From Bisporella sp. PMI_857 (Eukaryota; Ascomycota; Leotiomycetes; Helotiales; Helotiaceae): 64,000 bases of DNA. A program made the translations under genes and the position numbers. Of this stretch, positions 54,001-64,000 are shown in pieces. The notes beneath the pieces were generated by a model, which saw only the letters and a list, made by a program, of their open reading frames with translations, searched no databases and was not told the DNA's origin. The DNA lies in assembly GCA_021307315.1 (NCBI GenBank), contig JAJSPD010000009.1:558001-622000 (forward strand), read 5' to 3'. The number at the start of each line of letters is the position of its first letter. Position 1 is the first letter of the stretch.

Positions 54001-56775
54001 ATAAATTGAAGGCCTCCATTAAGATCAGCGAAAACAGGCTCTGATTGGCAAAGATCGATGATATTGGGCGACATCAGACCGAGTAAGTTGAAAGCCATCT
54101 CTGCTTGCGAGAATGTACGGACACCATAGGCTTCGACTCCTTCAGCAGTGATATTGTTCACAGACATCAGACCCGTGCCACGAGTCCAACCAATAACAGC
54201 ACCACAAATTGTAAGGAAGTTGGCCCAGTTTTCTGAGTGCCATCTGTTGAAGAGGGTCTCAAGGCCTAATTTGGATTCAGAGTAGAGGCCGTCATTTCCA
54301 AATGTACCGTGGTTAGGCGACAAAGGCAATACAACTTGAGCGGGGCGAGTTTCAAAGCCCCGTTCAGCTTTCTGTGATTTAACAGCTCCCAACAGACGGA
54401 TAACGTTGGTAAGCATGATGCGATGAGCAAGTTCGGACTTCGAATCAATGCTGTCGATTTCACGACCATTCTCTGGAATAGCAGCGAATGGAATGATGAA
54501 ATCAAGATCCCAGCCAAGACCCTTCTTGGAGTCGTAAATATACTCTACTAGGGCCTCAACATCCTGCTTACTTCCCTGGTTGAATGGTACGACAATAAGT
54601 TGAGATCCACGGGATCCGTGTCGAGCATACATTGACTGGTAGTACTCGGTAACTTCACGGGAGAAGCGGCTTGTGGTGACTACAACCTTTGCACCACCAC
54701 TGATAAGGCCTTGGAGAACTTCGGCTCCAATAGAGCCAGCACCAGCACCAGTCATCAAGGCATTCTTGCCCTGGAATGTGATACCAGATTTTGCGGCTAA
54801 CTCCAACCCATCGAGATAAATACCAGTAAGTTTCTTGCTATACTCCCATCCATGCTCATCCTTTCTCTTTAAATGCAAGAATGGGATAGTTTCAATTTTT
54901 CCAGTCTTCTGAGCTGGGCGAGCTACTCCATTCTTTTTTGGGTGACCATTAAGCTTACCATTAGGCTCCTTGGGAATAATCTGTCCTTCACTCATTGCTA
55001 GGGATCTGATAACATCCCCGTACAGTTGCTTAATCTGAAGTTGAGAGGCTTTGGAGACCTTGTGTTGTTGCTTAATGAGCCTATAGATACGGCTAAGGTC
55101 ATTTTGCACCTTTGTTCTGTTGCCATACTCTGAAATTTTACCGCCGTCTGCCATCTCGCGTACATAGTGCTCAAATTTTCTGACTGCAGAACGGGGAACC
55201 TCAGAGTAAGCCAGATTCCCTCGAGCATCGATTTCGGTGTGTGGTCCGGTCGGAATGGAAACATCTTTGTATGCAGGTGCTGTGTCCAGAACTTCACGAC
55301 AATTCTCAATCAACTGTTGACCGAGTTCCTTCGCTAGCTTGTAGGTCTCGCCACGTTCAGTGGGGCAGTTGTCGATGTGATACTGCATAAACTCCAGCAG
55401 AGTAGGGTTTGAACGGTTCATGATGCGAATACATTGGCTCACGATCTCCCGATCGACAGCTTTTAGGCGACCAAAGATGATATCGTAGTACATGGTAAAG
55501 GCATCTTGGCGTGCCCAATTCCACGAGGAATCATAAACCCTGGCTTTCAACTGGCTAAAAATTGGTTCGATACCAGCCGCATAAAACTCCCCGTGTTCTA
55601 TATTCCAGAGATCCAGCTGCGCCTGAAGCGCTTGTTGAGTTTGCTGGGAGCCGATGAAGGCTTTGTCACCTGCGCGGAGGTCCATTTTCAAGTATCTGGC
55701 GAATAGTTCAAGCTGTTGCTTGAATAAAGCTCGCTGATCCTTGGTTAAAGCGTCAATCGCCGCAGGATCCATCATCATTCCAGCGCCTCCAGTGCCAGCA
55801 TCAGCGCCAGCAACAGGTGCGGACAAGCTGATTCCTACATTGGCGGCATACTTCTGAGAAATATCGTCGAGGAACGTTTTAGCATCATTCTCAGACCCAA
55901 GACGGCTAGCAGGCTCCATAGTCAGACCTAAAATCAAAACGCCATCCTGTCTTCCAGGCCCTAAACCCCATCTAGTTTCTAGATATTTCCGCGCGGTGGT
56001 GATGTTGAAGCCTCCAGGCATTTTCGAAGATATCATTCTCGCCACAAGGGAGGAAGACTGTTTTCCTAGCTGGCCATTGAATGTTGCCTGCATTGAAGCT
56101 CCCAACTCGTCTAGAGGTGTATCTTCTGGCTTTTCGGGTGTAGAACCGAATTCTTTACCAAGATCTCCAAGAATTTCGTTCTGGAGTGTCGACTTACCTA
56201 TATTCGCTCAAATTAGCTACATACAGTTATAGAATAATACAGTCCTTGTACTTACCACCCACAAGGTCTTTGATTGCTTTGCTGAGAGGAATCTCCATCA
56301 GTGGTTTCTTGAGCTTCTGCGCAATTAGCGCTCTAACAATATCCACAGCACCAACTGGTGCATCTGGGACTTGTGCAGCTGGGCCAGCGCTCGGTGGAGG
56401 TGATGCAGAAGCTACAGGTGCAGCACTCGATGCGGGAGCTGCCTGTGCAGGGGCAGATTCACTCGGGCTGGCAGCAATTGGCTCTTCCTCAATTGGATCA
56501 ACATCATAGTAAATCTCTTTGGCATCTTTGTTGTAACATAAAATTTGACGTTGAACTGATTTTGCAGCATCGTAAGCTTCGTATTTGGATGCTAGTGTTC
56601 GCTTTGCCATTACTCCTAATGTGTCCGCGGGACCGATTTCGACAATCCGCTCCGTCATCTTCTCTGCCAAAATAACATCTTGTGTTTCAATCCATCGCAC
56701 TGGTGAAGCAAACTGATATGCCAACAACTCAACGAGCAGGGTATGGGCGAGCTCTTGCTCGACTTCGGGACGCAT
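51080..56775 (-). CDS. fas2: Fatty acid synthase subunit alpha
   Basis: This is the alpha chain of the alpha6beta6 cytosolic fatty acid synthase. Exons 56775-56256, 56197-51240 and 51190-51080 give 1,862 residues, full length for the family. Domains in order: the C-terminal part of the malonyl/palmitoyl transferase ([18 protein letters not shown]), an Ala/Pro linker, and the acyl carrier domain with the phosphopantetheine Ser at residue 176 in [11 protein letters not shown]. Then the ketoreductase from about residue 650 ([16 protein letters not shown]), the ketosynthase with Cys about 1278 in [17 protein letters not shown], and the phosphopantetheine transferase from about 1745 ([26 protein letters not shown]). 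The last splice restores [13 protein letters not shown] and [13 protein letters not shown]. The carrier Ser lies two codons after the first intron. It is divergent from fas1. Confidence 0.97.
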
Positions 56776-56793
56776 TGTGTATGGATTTTACGT

Positions 56794-56799
56794 CCGAGG
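56794..56799 (-). promoter_or_regulatory. CCTCGG element just upstream of the fas2 start codon
   Basis: CCTCGG is the core recognised by the FarA/FarB and CTF1 family of fungal fatty-acid regulators. Here it sits on the minus strand about 19 nt before the fas2 ATG, inside the likely 5' UTR. A six-base word is expected by chance every few kb, so this is weak evidence. Confidence 0.25.
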
Positions 56800-57615
56800 A
56801 CGATTAAGGCAGTTTCGAGGGGGTATCCAGAAAGAAGCGGTTGTGCAGCAGGAGAATTATGTATGGATGGAAATCTCAGGAATTTCACTGAAGTATTAGT
56901 GTAATTCCGAAATGTGACGGGCACGTTGGTAGGAGGGCCCCCAATGAGGTAAGGAAGTGGCCAGAGAATTGTTCTAGAACGTATATGTCTCGTATTAGTA
57001 GGGAATATTTGGTACAAGAGATCGTGAAGGGATTGATTCCAGCTTGACTCCCAAGATGATGAAAAGGACGTGAAAAGTTGAAGATGCGGAATCTGTGATG
57101 CGGTGATGCGGAGAAGCGGCTGCCCTTGAGCTTTCTGTCACGTAGATGCTAGGCTCCTGTCCAGTCAGCTTCGCACTGAACCCTACAGTGACTTTGAGCG
57201 TTTTGGCGTGTTGAGCCAAAAAAAGTTGATGCTTGACTCTCAACATACAGGGGGGCCCACCATAATCTTAACGGCATTAGGCTTAGTCAAAAGGGTTTAC
57301 CCCGGTTGGGAATTTCGAGACAAAAACACACCCGGAGCCGTCTTTTCTCTGCAGATTCTTTCGGACGAATGGCAATGACGGTTATCTAATCTAGACTTTC
57401 AGGTCAACGTTTATTCAGGATCTATTTACATCTACATGTGATGATTGTCCAGATATCCGCCATGGAGAGCATCTTTGGTGAGAATCTTACAATGTTGTCA
57501 TACGTTATTTAACGTGGATCATTTTACATTTAGCCGGACCCCCTTTTTCCTACTTCCGCGAAGTGTGGCTGGTACGGGGATGCAAGGCTATCTGATAGCC
57601 CTATGTACTTCTCCC

Positions 57616-57619
<4 letters not shown>

Positions 57620-57658
<39 letters not shown>
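57620..57658 (+). repeat. 39-nt homopolymeric T tract
   Basis: An uninterrupted run of T from 57620 to 57658 in the fas2/fas1 intergenic region. Such dA:dT tracts exclude nucleosomes. Its exact length is likely to vary between strains and sequencing runs. Confidence 0.95.
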
Positions 57659-57659
<1 letters not shown>

Positions 57660-58719
57660 GTTTTCCCGCTGTAAATCATCCTTTGCACATTGATGTCTCA
57701 CCTGCATGCTTATCGTTATCTGATAGCACGGCATAATTGCTTGTCAGTAGGGTTAGCCCTGAACATGCGTGTACGCATATCAATACGGTATCTTTAAGGT
57801 CGACGACGTATGGGGCTGGTGGTGGTGAATATGAGGAATGACAAGGCTGAAAAGGCCAAGTGCGTTGGATTCATTCGCCCCCCCTGAGGAACAAGGGTAC
57901 TCTGGTGGGTATCCCCCCCTTCGGGATGAGCACGTTGTCATCAAATCCCCAAATCCCGTTCCTCACCATTTCATGCTAAGGAATGAGGTGCAATACTATT
58001 ATATAGTAGCATCCTGCTGTGTTGGAACATCGAATTCCTTCTCTATTAGCTGTCTTAGATAGGAACCCAAATTTTCATTCCAATTGTTGATGACGGGTGG
58101 AACAAAAAAAAAAACAAAAAAAAAAGGGTTCGAAGGTATTTTTTTTTTATCTCTCTGCATCTGCCCACATCTCAACCCCCAACTGCCTGCACCTTTCCGC
58201 CTGCACATCCCGCACGGCCGCCCGCTCCAATCCCGTCCCCCTGTCGTTGCTGATTGTCATCCACCCATCCACTACCCCCCGAGCCACCGCAACTGCCCCA
58301 ACAAACATTCTCGATTTTTTGACGAGGTGGAGAGTTTACGTTGAGCTAGATCACCACCTCAATTCAAACGCAACTCCAAACTTACTTCACAATCACTACC
58401 TTGAAGACTGAACCCAAAAATCAATCATCAAGCTCGTACCCATCATCTTCGAGCACATCCTTTTTGACCTTTCCTCCCAGCCATTCTTGTAATATTTTCA
58501 CTTTTACTAGACTTTGGCAGCACCGAATATCCTAGAGGCAGCTAGAATACTTATTAACCCTGCTGCATTTGCAGCTTCTAATTTGTGCTTAACTCCTGCT
58601 CTTGACTGAGTATCTGGAGTTTGGGGAGTAGGTCAGTGACGGAATTGCATTTTACAGCCAGAAGTCAGTCAATTAAACCGCTTACTAAATGACAATAGCA
58701 CTTCAAGACATCTCCCACA

Positions 58720-61700
58720 ATGTACGGAACATCGACGGGTCCTCAGACCGGAGTGTCCACTCCACGTTCTTCTCAATCCCTACGACCTCTCACACTCACT
58801 CACGGCTCCCTCGAACACTCCTTCTTGATACCCACAAATCTCCATTTCCATGCTTCACAAATAAAAGACCGCTTCCTTGCAACTCTCCCTTCACCCACAG
58901 ACGAGCTTGCTCAAGATGACGAACCGTCTTCCGTTGCAGAACTTGTCAGCAGATATTTAGGGTTTATTGCCCACGAGGTTGAGGAGGGCGAGGATGACGC
59001 ACAAGGCTCATATGAAGAACTGTTAAAGTTTGTTCTGAACGAATTTGAGCGCGCGTTCCTGCGAGGCAATGAGGTCCACGCTGTCGCTGCAACACTTCCA
59101 GGAATTGATAGCAAGAAACTAGGAGTCGTGAAGAGCTACTACACTGCTCGCGCAGCTGCGAGTCGTCCTCTCCGACCCCATGAGTCAGCACTCTTCCGTT
59201 CAGCTGACGAAGGAAATGCGAGTGTTTATACTGTTTTTGGAGGACAAGGAAATATAGAGGAATATTTTGATGAGTTGAGAGAGTTGTACAATACCTACCC
59301 CTCCTTCGTGGAGGCGTTGATCACCACTGCGGCAGAACTTCTACAAAACTTAGCCAGAGATCCAAGAGCCGAGAAGTTGTACTCGAAAGGGCTTGATATC
59401 TTATCTTGGTTGCACGATCCTGAAGCAACTCCAGATATTGATTATTTGGTCTCGGCCCCTGTTAGTTTCCCACTGATTGGACTTGTCCAGCTCTCTCACT
59501 ACACTGTCACCTGCAGAGTACTGGGACTTACGCCTGGGCAATTCCGTGAGCGCCTGAGTGGCACAACTGGTCATTCCCAGGGTATCATTTTGGCTGCAGC
59601 TACCTCAGCTGCTGATACCTGGGATTCTTTTGTAAAGGTCGCCAAGTCATCCTTGACCATTCTTTTCTGGATTGGCGCCCGCAGTCAGCAAACCTATCCA
59701 AGAACTTCGTTAGCTCCCACCATTCTTCAGGATTCTATTGACAATGGAGAGGGTATGCCAACACCTATGTTAAGCATTCGTGACCTATCACAAGCGCAAG
59801 TGCAAGAACATATTGATGCGACCAACCAGTATCTTCCAGAAGATAGACACATCTCCATTTCTCTCATTAACAGTGCCCGTAACATGGTTGTAACTGGTCC
59901 ACCAATCTCTCTTTATGGCCTCAACCTTCAACTCCGCAAAGTCAAAGCACCAACCGGCCTTGATCAAACTCGAGTGCCATTCACGGAGCGTAAAGTACGC
60001 TTTGTCAACAGATTCTTGCCTATCACGGCTCCGTTCCACAGCAAATATCTCGCAGGGGCTAGAGAACATCTTGACGAGGATCTCGAAGACGTTGAGATTA
60101 ACAGCAAAGCTCTCGGCATACCAGTTTATGATACGAATACTGGAAAGGACCTTCGCGAGGAAGTCAAGGGCAATCTCGTCCCTTCACTTGTTCGTCTCAT
60201 CACGAGCGATCCTGTTAACTGGGAGAAAGCTACTGTATTTCCAAATGCCACACATGTTCTCGATTTTGGTCCCGGAGGTATCTCTGGCCTGGGTATCTTG
60301 ACCAGCCGTAACAAGGACGGAACTGGAGTCCGAGTTATTTTGGCTGGTGCCATCGACGGGACAGTCCCTGAAGTTGGATACAAGCCAGAGATGTTCGATC
60401 GGGATGAAGAACATGCCGTTAAATATGCCGTGGATTGGGTCAAAGAGCATGGCCCACGTCTGATCAGGACCTCCGCTGGTCAAACTTATGTGGATACAAA
60501 GATGAGTCGACTCTTGGGTGTTCCACCTGTGATGGTTGCTGGAATGACTCCATGTACGGTACCTTGGGACTTTGTGGCCGCAACCATGAACGCTGGCTAC
60601 CAGATTGAATTAGCAGGAGGTGGATACTACAACGCTCGCACTATGACAGAAGCTCTGAAGAAGATTGAGAATGCTATTCCTGCTGGACGCGGTATCACGG
60701 TCAATCTTATTTATGTCAACCCCGTTGCAATGCAGTGGCAAATTCCACTTCTCGGTCAGCTCCGTGCTGAAGGCATACCAATAGAGGGTCTGACAATCGG
60801 CGCGGGGGTGCCTTCTATTGAAGTTGCGCAAGAGTATATTGAGAATCTTGGTTTGAAGCATATCGCATTCAAGCCCGGTTCTGTAGAAGCAATCCAAGCA
60901 GTTATTAACATTGCTAAAGCAAATCCAACTTTCCCAGTCATTCTTCAATGGACTGGAGGCCGTGGCGGCGGACATCACTCGTTTGAGGATTTCCATCAAC
61001 CCATTCTTCAGATGTACGGCCGCCTTCGCAGAAGTGAGAACATCATTCTCGTGGCAGGCAGTGGCTTTGGAGGCGCTGAGGATACCTACCCATACTTAAC
61101 TGGTACGTGGTCTGGCAAGTACGGATACCCACCAATGCCATTTGATGGATGTCTTTTTGGTAGTCGAGTGATGACAGCCAAGGAGGCACACACCAGCAAG
61201 AACGCCAAGAAGGCCATCACAGAAGCCGAAGGTCTTGATGATAGCCAGTGGGAGAAGACATACAAAGGACCCGCTGGTGGTGTCATCACTGTGCGCTCCG
61301 AGATGGGAGAGCCAATTCATAAATTGGCAACCCGCGGTGTCAAGTTTTGGGCTGAAATGGACAAGACCATTTTCAGCTTGCCGAAGGAGAAGCGTGTGCC
61401 AGAGCTGAGGAAGAAACGAGAGTACATCATCAAGAAGCTTAACGATGATTTTCAAAAAGTCTGGTTCGGCAGAAACAAGGCAGGTGAAACGGTTGACCTC
61501 GAGGATATGACTTACAGCGAGGTTGTTCATCGCATGGTCGAACTGCTTTATGTTAAGCATGAGGCTCGTTGGATTGATAGATCCTACGAGAAACTCACTG
61601 GCGACTTCATTCGACGTGTTGAGGAACGCTTCACTTCTACTTCTGGAAAATCGTCATTACTTCAAAACTACTCCGAGCTGGATGACCCGTATCCAACCGT

Positions 61701-64000
61701 TGACAGGATCCTAGCGGCATATCCCGAGGCCGCAAGGCAGCTTATCAACGCTCAGGATGTTCAGCACTTCTTACTACTCTGCCAACGCCGTGGCCAAAAG
61801 CCTGTTACCTTCATTCCCGCCCTGGACGAAAATTTCGAATTCTTCTTCAAGAAAGATTCACTCTGGCAATCTGAGGACTTGGAAGCTGTTATCGATCAAG
61901 ATGTTGGCCGTACTTGTATCTTGCAAGGTCCTACTGCTGTGCGATACTCCAAGATTGTTGATGAGCCCATCAAGGACATCCTAGATGGAATTCACAGTGC
62001 ACACATCCAAGGGTTGACTAAGGACATCTACGGCGGCAAGGAGGCATCGATTCCTGTCATTGAGTACTTTGGTGGCAAGCTTATTGAAGTCGAGGAAGAA
62101 GTTGAAGTTGAGGGCCTTACAGTTTCACAGGAAGCTGGCAAGACCACATATCGCTTGTCAACTTCGCCAACAGCCGTTCTACCTACTATCGAGTTATGGT
62201 TATCGCTTCTTGCAGGACATAAGCGTTCGTGGAGACATGCGCTCTTTACTTCTGAGGCGTTTGTCCAAGGACAAAAATTCCAGACCAACCCGCTGAAAAG
62301 GATCTTTTCCCCCGTCCGTGGACTTTTAGTGGAAATCTCTCACCCTGACGAGCCCTCAAAAACCGTCATTACTGTTAAAGAGCAGCCGAGACCCAACTAC
62401 TACGTTGAGGTCATCAATGTTAAGCTTACCGGCAAAAACGAAATCCTTGTCAACTTGATCAAAGATACTACTGCTGTTGGCAAGCCAGTATCGTTACCTC
62501 TCAAGTTCACATACCATCCTGAGGCTGGGTATGCTCCAATCCGAGAGGTTATGGAAGGCCGCAACGATCGCATCAAAGAATTCTATTGGCGTGCGTGGTT
62601 TGGAGATGAAGCAGTCGATCTTGACGCACAGGTTACGGGACTGTTCGATGGCGGCAAGGCTACTATTACAGGTGAAGCAATTAATGACTTTGTTCATGCT
62701 GTCGGAAATACTGGCGAGGCGTTCGTTGATCGACCTGGAAAGGAGGTGCTTGCACCCATGGATTTTGCCATTGTCGTTGGCTGGAAGGCCATTACAAAGC
62801 CTATCTTTCCACGAACTATCGATGGTGATCTCTTGAAGTTAGTCCATCTATCGAACGGATTCCGAATGCTACCTGGCGCTGAGCCATTAAAGAAGGATGA
62901 TGTAGTAGAGACTACCGCCCAGGTCAACGCTGTTATCAATCAAGCTTCTGGCAAGATGGTAGAGGTCTGCGGCACTGTAACACGAGATGGCCGTCCCGTT
63001 ATGGAGGTCACTTCGCAGTTCCTTTATCGTGGAGTCTATACAGATTTCGGGTCCACTTTCCAACGAAAGCGAGAGACCCCAATGCAAATTCACCTGGCTA
63101 CGTCGAAAGACGTTGCTGTCCTGAGATCCAAGGAGTGGTTCAACCTCGACGAGCCTGAATATGAACTTCTCGGTCAAACACTGACATTCCGCTTAGAGAG
63201 TTTGTATCACTTCAAGGACAACGCAGTGTTCAGCCGTGTCTCAACAAGCGGTCAAGTTCTCATGGAACTATCTACTAAGGAAATTATTCAGGTCGCCAGT
63301 GTACAATACGAAGCCGGTGTTTCTCATGGCAATCCGGTCGTTGACTACCTCCAGAGACATGGCTCTTCCATCGAGCAACCGGTAAATTTCGAAAATCCAA
63401 TTCCATTAAGTGGCAAGACACCACTACAACTCAAGGCGCCAGCCTCCAACGAGACCTATGCTCGTGTATCCGGTGATTACAACCCTATCCATGTGTCTCG
63501 TGTTTTCTCCAGCTATGCCAATTTGCCGGGCACAATTACGCACGGCATGTACTCGAGTGCAGCTGTACGAAGCTTGGTTGAAACTTGGGCAGCGGAGAAC
63601 AATGTTGGTCGCGTTCGCAGTTTCCACGCCTCGCTCACTGGCATGGTATTACCGCTAGATGATATCGAGGTCAAGCTGCAACATGTTGGTATGGTTGCTG
63701 GCCGCAAGATCATTAAGGTCGAAGCCAGCAATAAGGAGACCGAGGATAAGGTATTACTTGGTGAAGCCGAAGTTGAGCAGCCGGTCTCTTCTTATGTCTT
63801 CACTGGGCAAGGTTCACAAGAACAAGGAATGGGAATGGAACTTTATGCTAGCAGTCCTGTAGCTAAGGAGGTTTGGGACCGTGCCGACAAACATTTCATG
63901 GACAACTATGGTACGTGTTTCTTCGCTAGATGGTCAATATTAGAGACTAATGTGTTTAGGCTTTGCTATCACCAACATTGTGAAGAACAATCCCAAGGAG
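58720..64000 (+). CDS. fas1: Fatty acid synthase subunit beta (3' end outside window)
   Basis: This is the beta chain of fungal fatty acid synthase. Exon 1 runs 58720-63910 without a stop, a 49-nt intron follows (63911-63959), and the second exon is cut by the window edge. Domains in order: the acetyltransferase with catalytic Ser at about residue 286 in TTGHSQGIILAAA; the enoyl reductase TIM barrel from about residue 600 (PPVMVAGMTPCTVPWDF, GGRGGGHHSFEDFHQP); the dehydratase hot-dog region (GDYNPIHVSRVFSSYA near 1585, THGMYSS); and the start of the malonyl/palmitoyl transferase from about 1690 (SYVFTGQGSQEQGMGME). The missing part should hold the rest of that transferase. The start at 58720 gives MYGTSTGPQTG, as in related proteins. 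No lesion is visible. Confidence 0.97.
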   Translation, partial: MYGTSTGPQTGVSTPRSSQSLRPLTLTHGSLEHSFLIPTNLHFHASQIKDRFLATLPSPTDELAQDDEPSSVAELVSRYLGFIAHEVEEGEDDAQGSYEELLKFVLNEFERAFLRGNEVHAVAATLPGIDSKKLGVVKSYYTARAAASRPLRPHESALFRSADEGNASVYTVFGGQGNIEEYFDELRELYNTYPSFVEALITTAAELLQNLARDPRAEKLYSKGLDILSWLHDPEATPDIDYLVSAPVSFPLIGLVQLSHYTVTCRVLGLTPGQFRERLSGTTGHSQGIILAAATSAADTWDSFVKVAKSSLTILFWIGARSQQTYPRTSLAPTILQDSIDNGEGMPTPMLSIRDLSQAQVQEHIDATNQYLPEDRHISISLINSARNMVVTGPPISLYGLNLQLRKVKAPTGLDQTRVPFTERKVRFVNRFLPITAPFHSKYLAGAREHLDEDLEDVEINSKALGIPVYDTNTGKDLREEVKGNLVPSLVRLITSDPVNWEKATVFPNATHVLDFGPGGISGLGILTSRNKDGTGVRVILAGAIDGTVPEVGYKPEMFDRDEEHAVKYAVDWVKEHGPRLIRTSAGQTYVDTKMSRLLGVPPVMVAGMTPCTVPWDFVAATMNAGYQIELAGGGYYNARTMTEALKKIENAIPAGRGITVNLIYVNPVAMQWQIPLLGQLRAEGIPIEGLTIGAGVPSIEVAQEYIENLGLKHIAFKPGSVEAIQAVINIAKANPTFPVILQWTGGRGGGHHSFEDFHQPILQMYGRLRRSENIILVAGSGFGGAEDTYPYLTGTWSGKYGYPPMPFDGCLFGSRVMTAKEAHTSKNAKKAITEAEGLDDSQWEKTYKGPAGGVITVRSEMGEPIHKLATRGVKFWAEMDKTIFSLPKEKRVPELRKKREYIIKKLNDDFQKVWFGRNKAGETVDLEDMTYSEVVHRMVELLYVKHEARWIDRSYEKLTGDFIRRVEERFTSTSGKSSLLQNYSELDDPYPTVDRILAAYPEAARQLINAQDVQHFLLLCQRRGQKPVTFIPALDENFEFFFKKDSLWQSEDLEAVIDQDVGRTCILQGPTAVRYSKIVDEPIKDILDGIHSAHIQGLTKDIYGGKEASIPVIEYFGGKLIEVEEEVEVEGLTVSQEAGKTTYRLSTSPTAVLPTIELWLSLLAGHKRSWRHALFTSEAFVQGQKFQTNPLKRIFSPVRGLLVEISHPDEPSKTVITVKEQPRPNYYVEVINVKLTGKNEILVNLIKDTTAVGKPVSLPLKFTYHPEAGYAPIREVMEGRNDRIKEFYWRAWFGDEAVDLDAQVTGLFDGGKATITGEAINDFVHAVGNTGEAFVDRPGKEVLAPMDFAIVVGWKAITKPIFPRTIDGDLLKLVHLSNGFRMLPGAEPLKKDDVVETTAQVNAVINQASGKMVEVCGTVTRDGRPVMEVTSQFLYRGVYTDFGSTFQRKRETPMQIHLATSKDVAVLRSKEWFNLDEPEYELLGQTLTFRLESLYHFKDNAVFSRVSTSGQVLMELSTKEIIQVASVQYEAGVSHGNPVVDYLQRHGSSIEQPVNFENPIPLSGKTPLQLKAPASNETYARVSGDYNPIHVSRVFSSYANLPGTITHGMYSSAAVRSLVETWAAENNVGRVRSFHASLTGMVLPLDDIEVKLQHVGMVAGRKIIKVEASNKETEDKVLLGEAEVEQPVSSYVFTGQGSQEQGMGMELYASSPVAKEVWDRADKHFMDNYGTCFFARWSILETNVFRLCYHQHCEEQSQG

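Larger units (their letters stand above)
56776..58719. promoter_or_regulatory. Bidirectional promoter region of fas2 and fas1
   Basis: 1,944 nt separate the two start codons. The arrangement would allow matched output of the two subunits, which assemble 1:1. It contains a long T tract, a second A/T-rich pair near 58100-58150 (A runs followed by T runs), and one CCTCGG. No gene is seen inside. Confidence 0.65.

Noticed and set aside
57620..57658. T tract as the poly(A) tail of a retrotransposed copy
   Set aside because: No coding or retroelement sequence and no target-site duplication was seen beside it.
58954..61560. Several minus-strand frames of 60-154 codons opposite fas1
   Set aside because: They are shadows of the fas1 coding exon, with no motifs or start context.
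41346..64000. A secondary-metabolite cluster around the fatty acid synthase pair
   Set aside because: There is no polyketide synthase, NRPS, P450 or cluster regulator nearby. Full-length fas1/fas2 beside a peptidase and wall proteins fits primary metabolism.
1..64000. CRISPR arrays, operons, bacterial-type promoters, tRNA genes
   Set aside because: None seen; the intron-rich genes show a eukaryotic nuclear genome. tRNA genes were looked for by eye only (B-box-like GGTTCGANTCC) and could have been missed.

Overview
The window looks like nuclear DNA of a filamentous ascomycete (Pezizomycotina; a leotiomycete would fit, but this is inference). The evidence is intron-split genes with mostly 43-150 nt GT..AG introns (often with a CTAAC/CTGAC-like branch point), no operons, wide AT-rich spacers, and families typical of these fungi: HET-domain, C2H2, ABCC transporter, MARVEL, M28 aminopeptidase, and fungal type I fatty acid synthase split into alpha and beta subunits. 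I rebuilt exon structures by reading both strands and requiring splice sites, reading phase and family motifs to agree.

Layout. 0-8 kb: 3' end of a short-chain dehydrogenase, a MARVEL-type membrane protein, a five-exon C2H2-like protein, a decayed HET-domain gene, a doubtful Ser/Thr-rich ORF and a MYND zinc-finger protein. 8.4-12.1 kb: an aldo-keto reductase divergent from ku70. 12.4-14.5 kb: the shrunken relic of an ABCC multidrug transporter. 15.4-27.2 kb: housekeeping-type genes: a TMEM184/DUF300 protein, a glutamine-synthetase-like enzyme, a SAM methyltransferase, an Hst2-like sirtuin, a SPOUT-type RNA methyltransferase and a membrane-tailed thioredoxin. 27.6-31.8 kb: one large unrecognised protein (my fused model gives 1,100 residues in 10 exons). 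32.4-40 kb: an RBM5/RBM10-like splicing factor head-to-head with a molybdopterin synthase large subunit, then an SDR, a small secreted or membrane protein and a prolyl-4-hydroxylase-like dioxygenase.

41-48 kb holds three consecutive cell-surface genes: a Ser/Thr-rich single-pass protein, a secreted protein with seven IDGTPY-type repeats, and a membrane-anchored aspartic-protease-like protein that lacks the first catalytic motif and carries a +1 frameshift. A secreted M28 aminopeptidase follows. 51-64 kb is the divergent fas2/fas1 pair for de novo fatty acid synthesis. The two genes share a 1.94 kb promoter region containing a 39-nt T tract; fas1 runs off the right edge.

No tRNA, rRNA, CRISPR array or intact transposon was recognised. 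The most distinctive items are the cell-surface cluster (IDGTPY repeats and pseudoprotease), the two gene relics, the large unknown protein and the thioredoxin with a hydrophobic tail. I see no convincing wholly new system.
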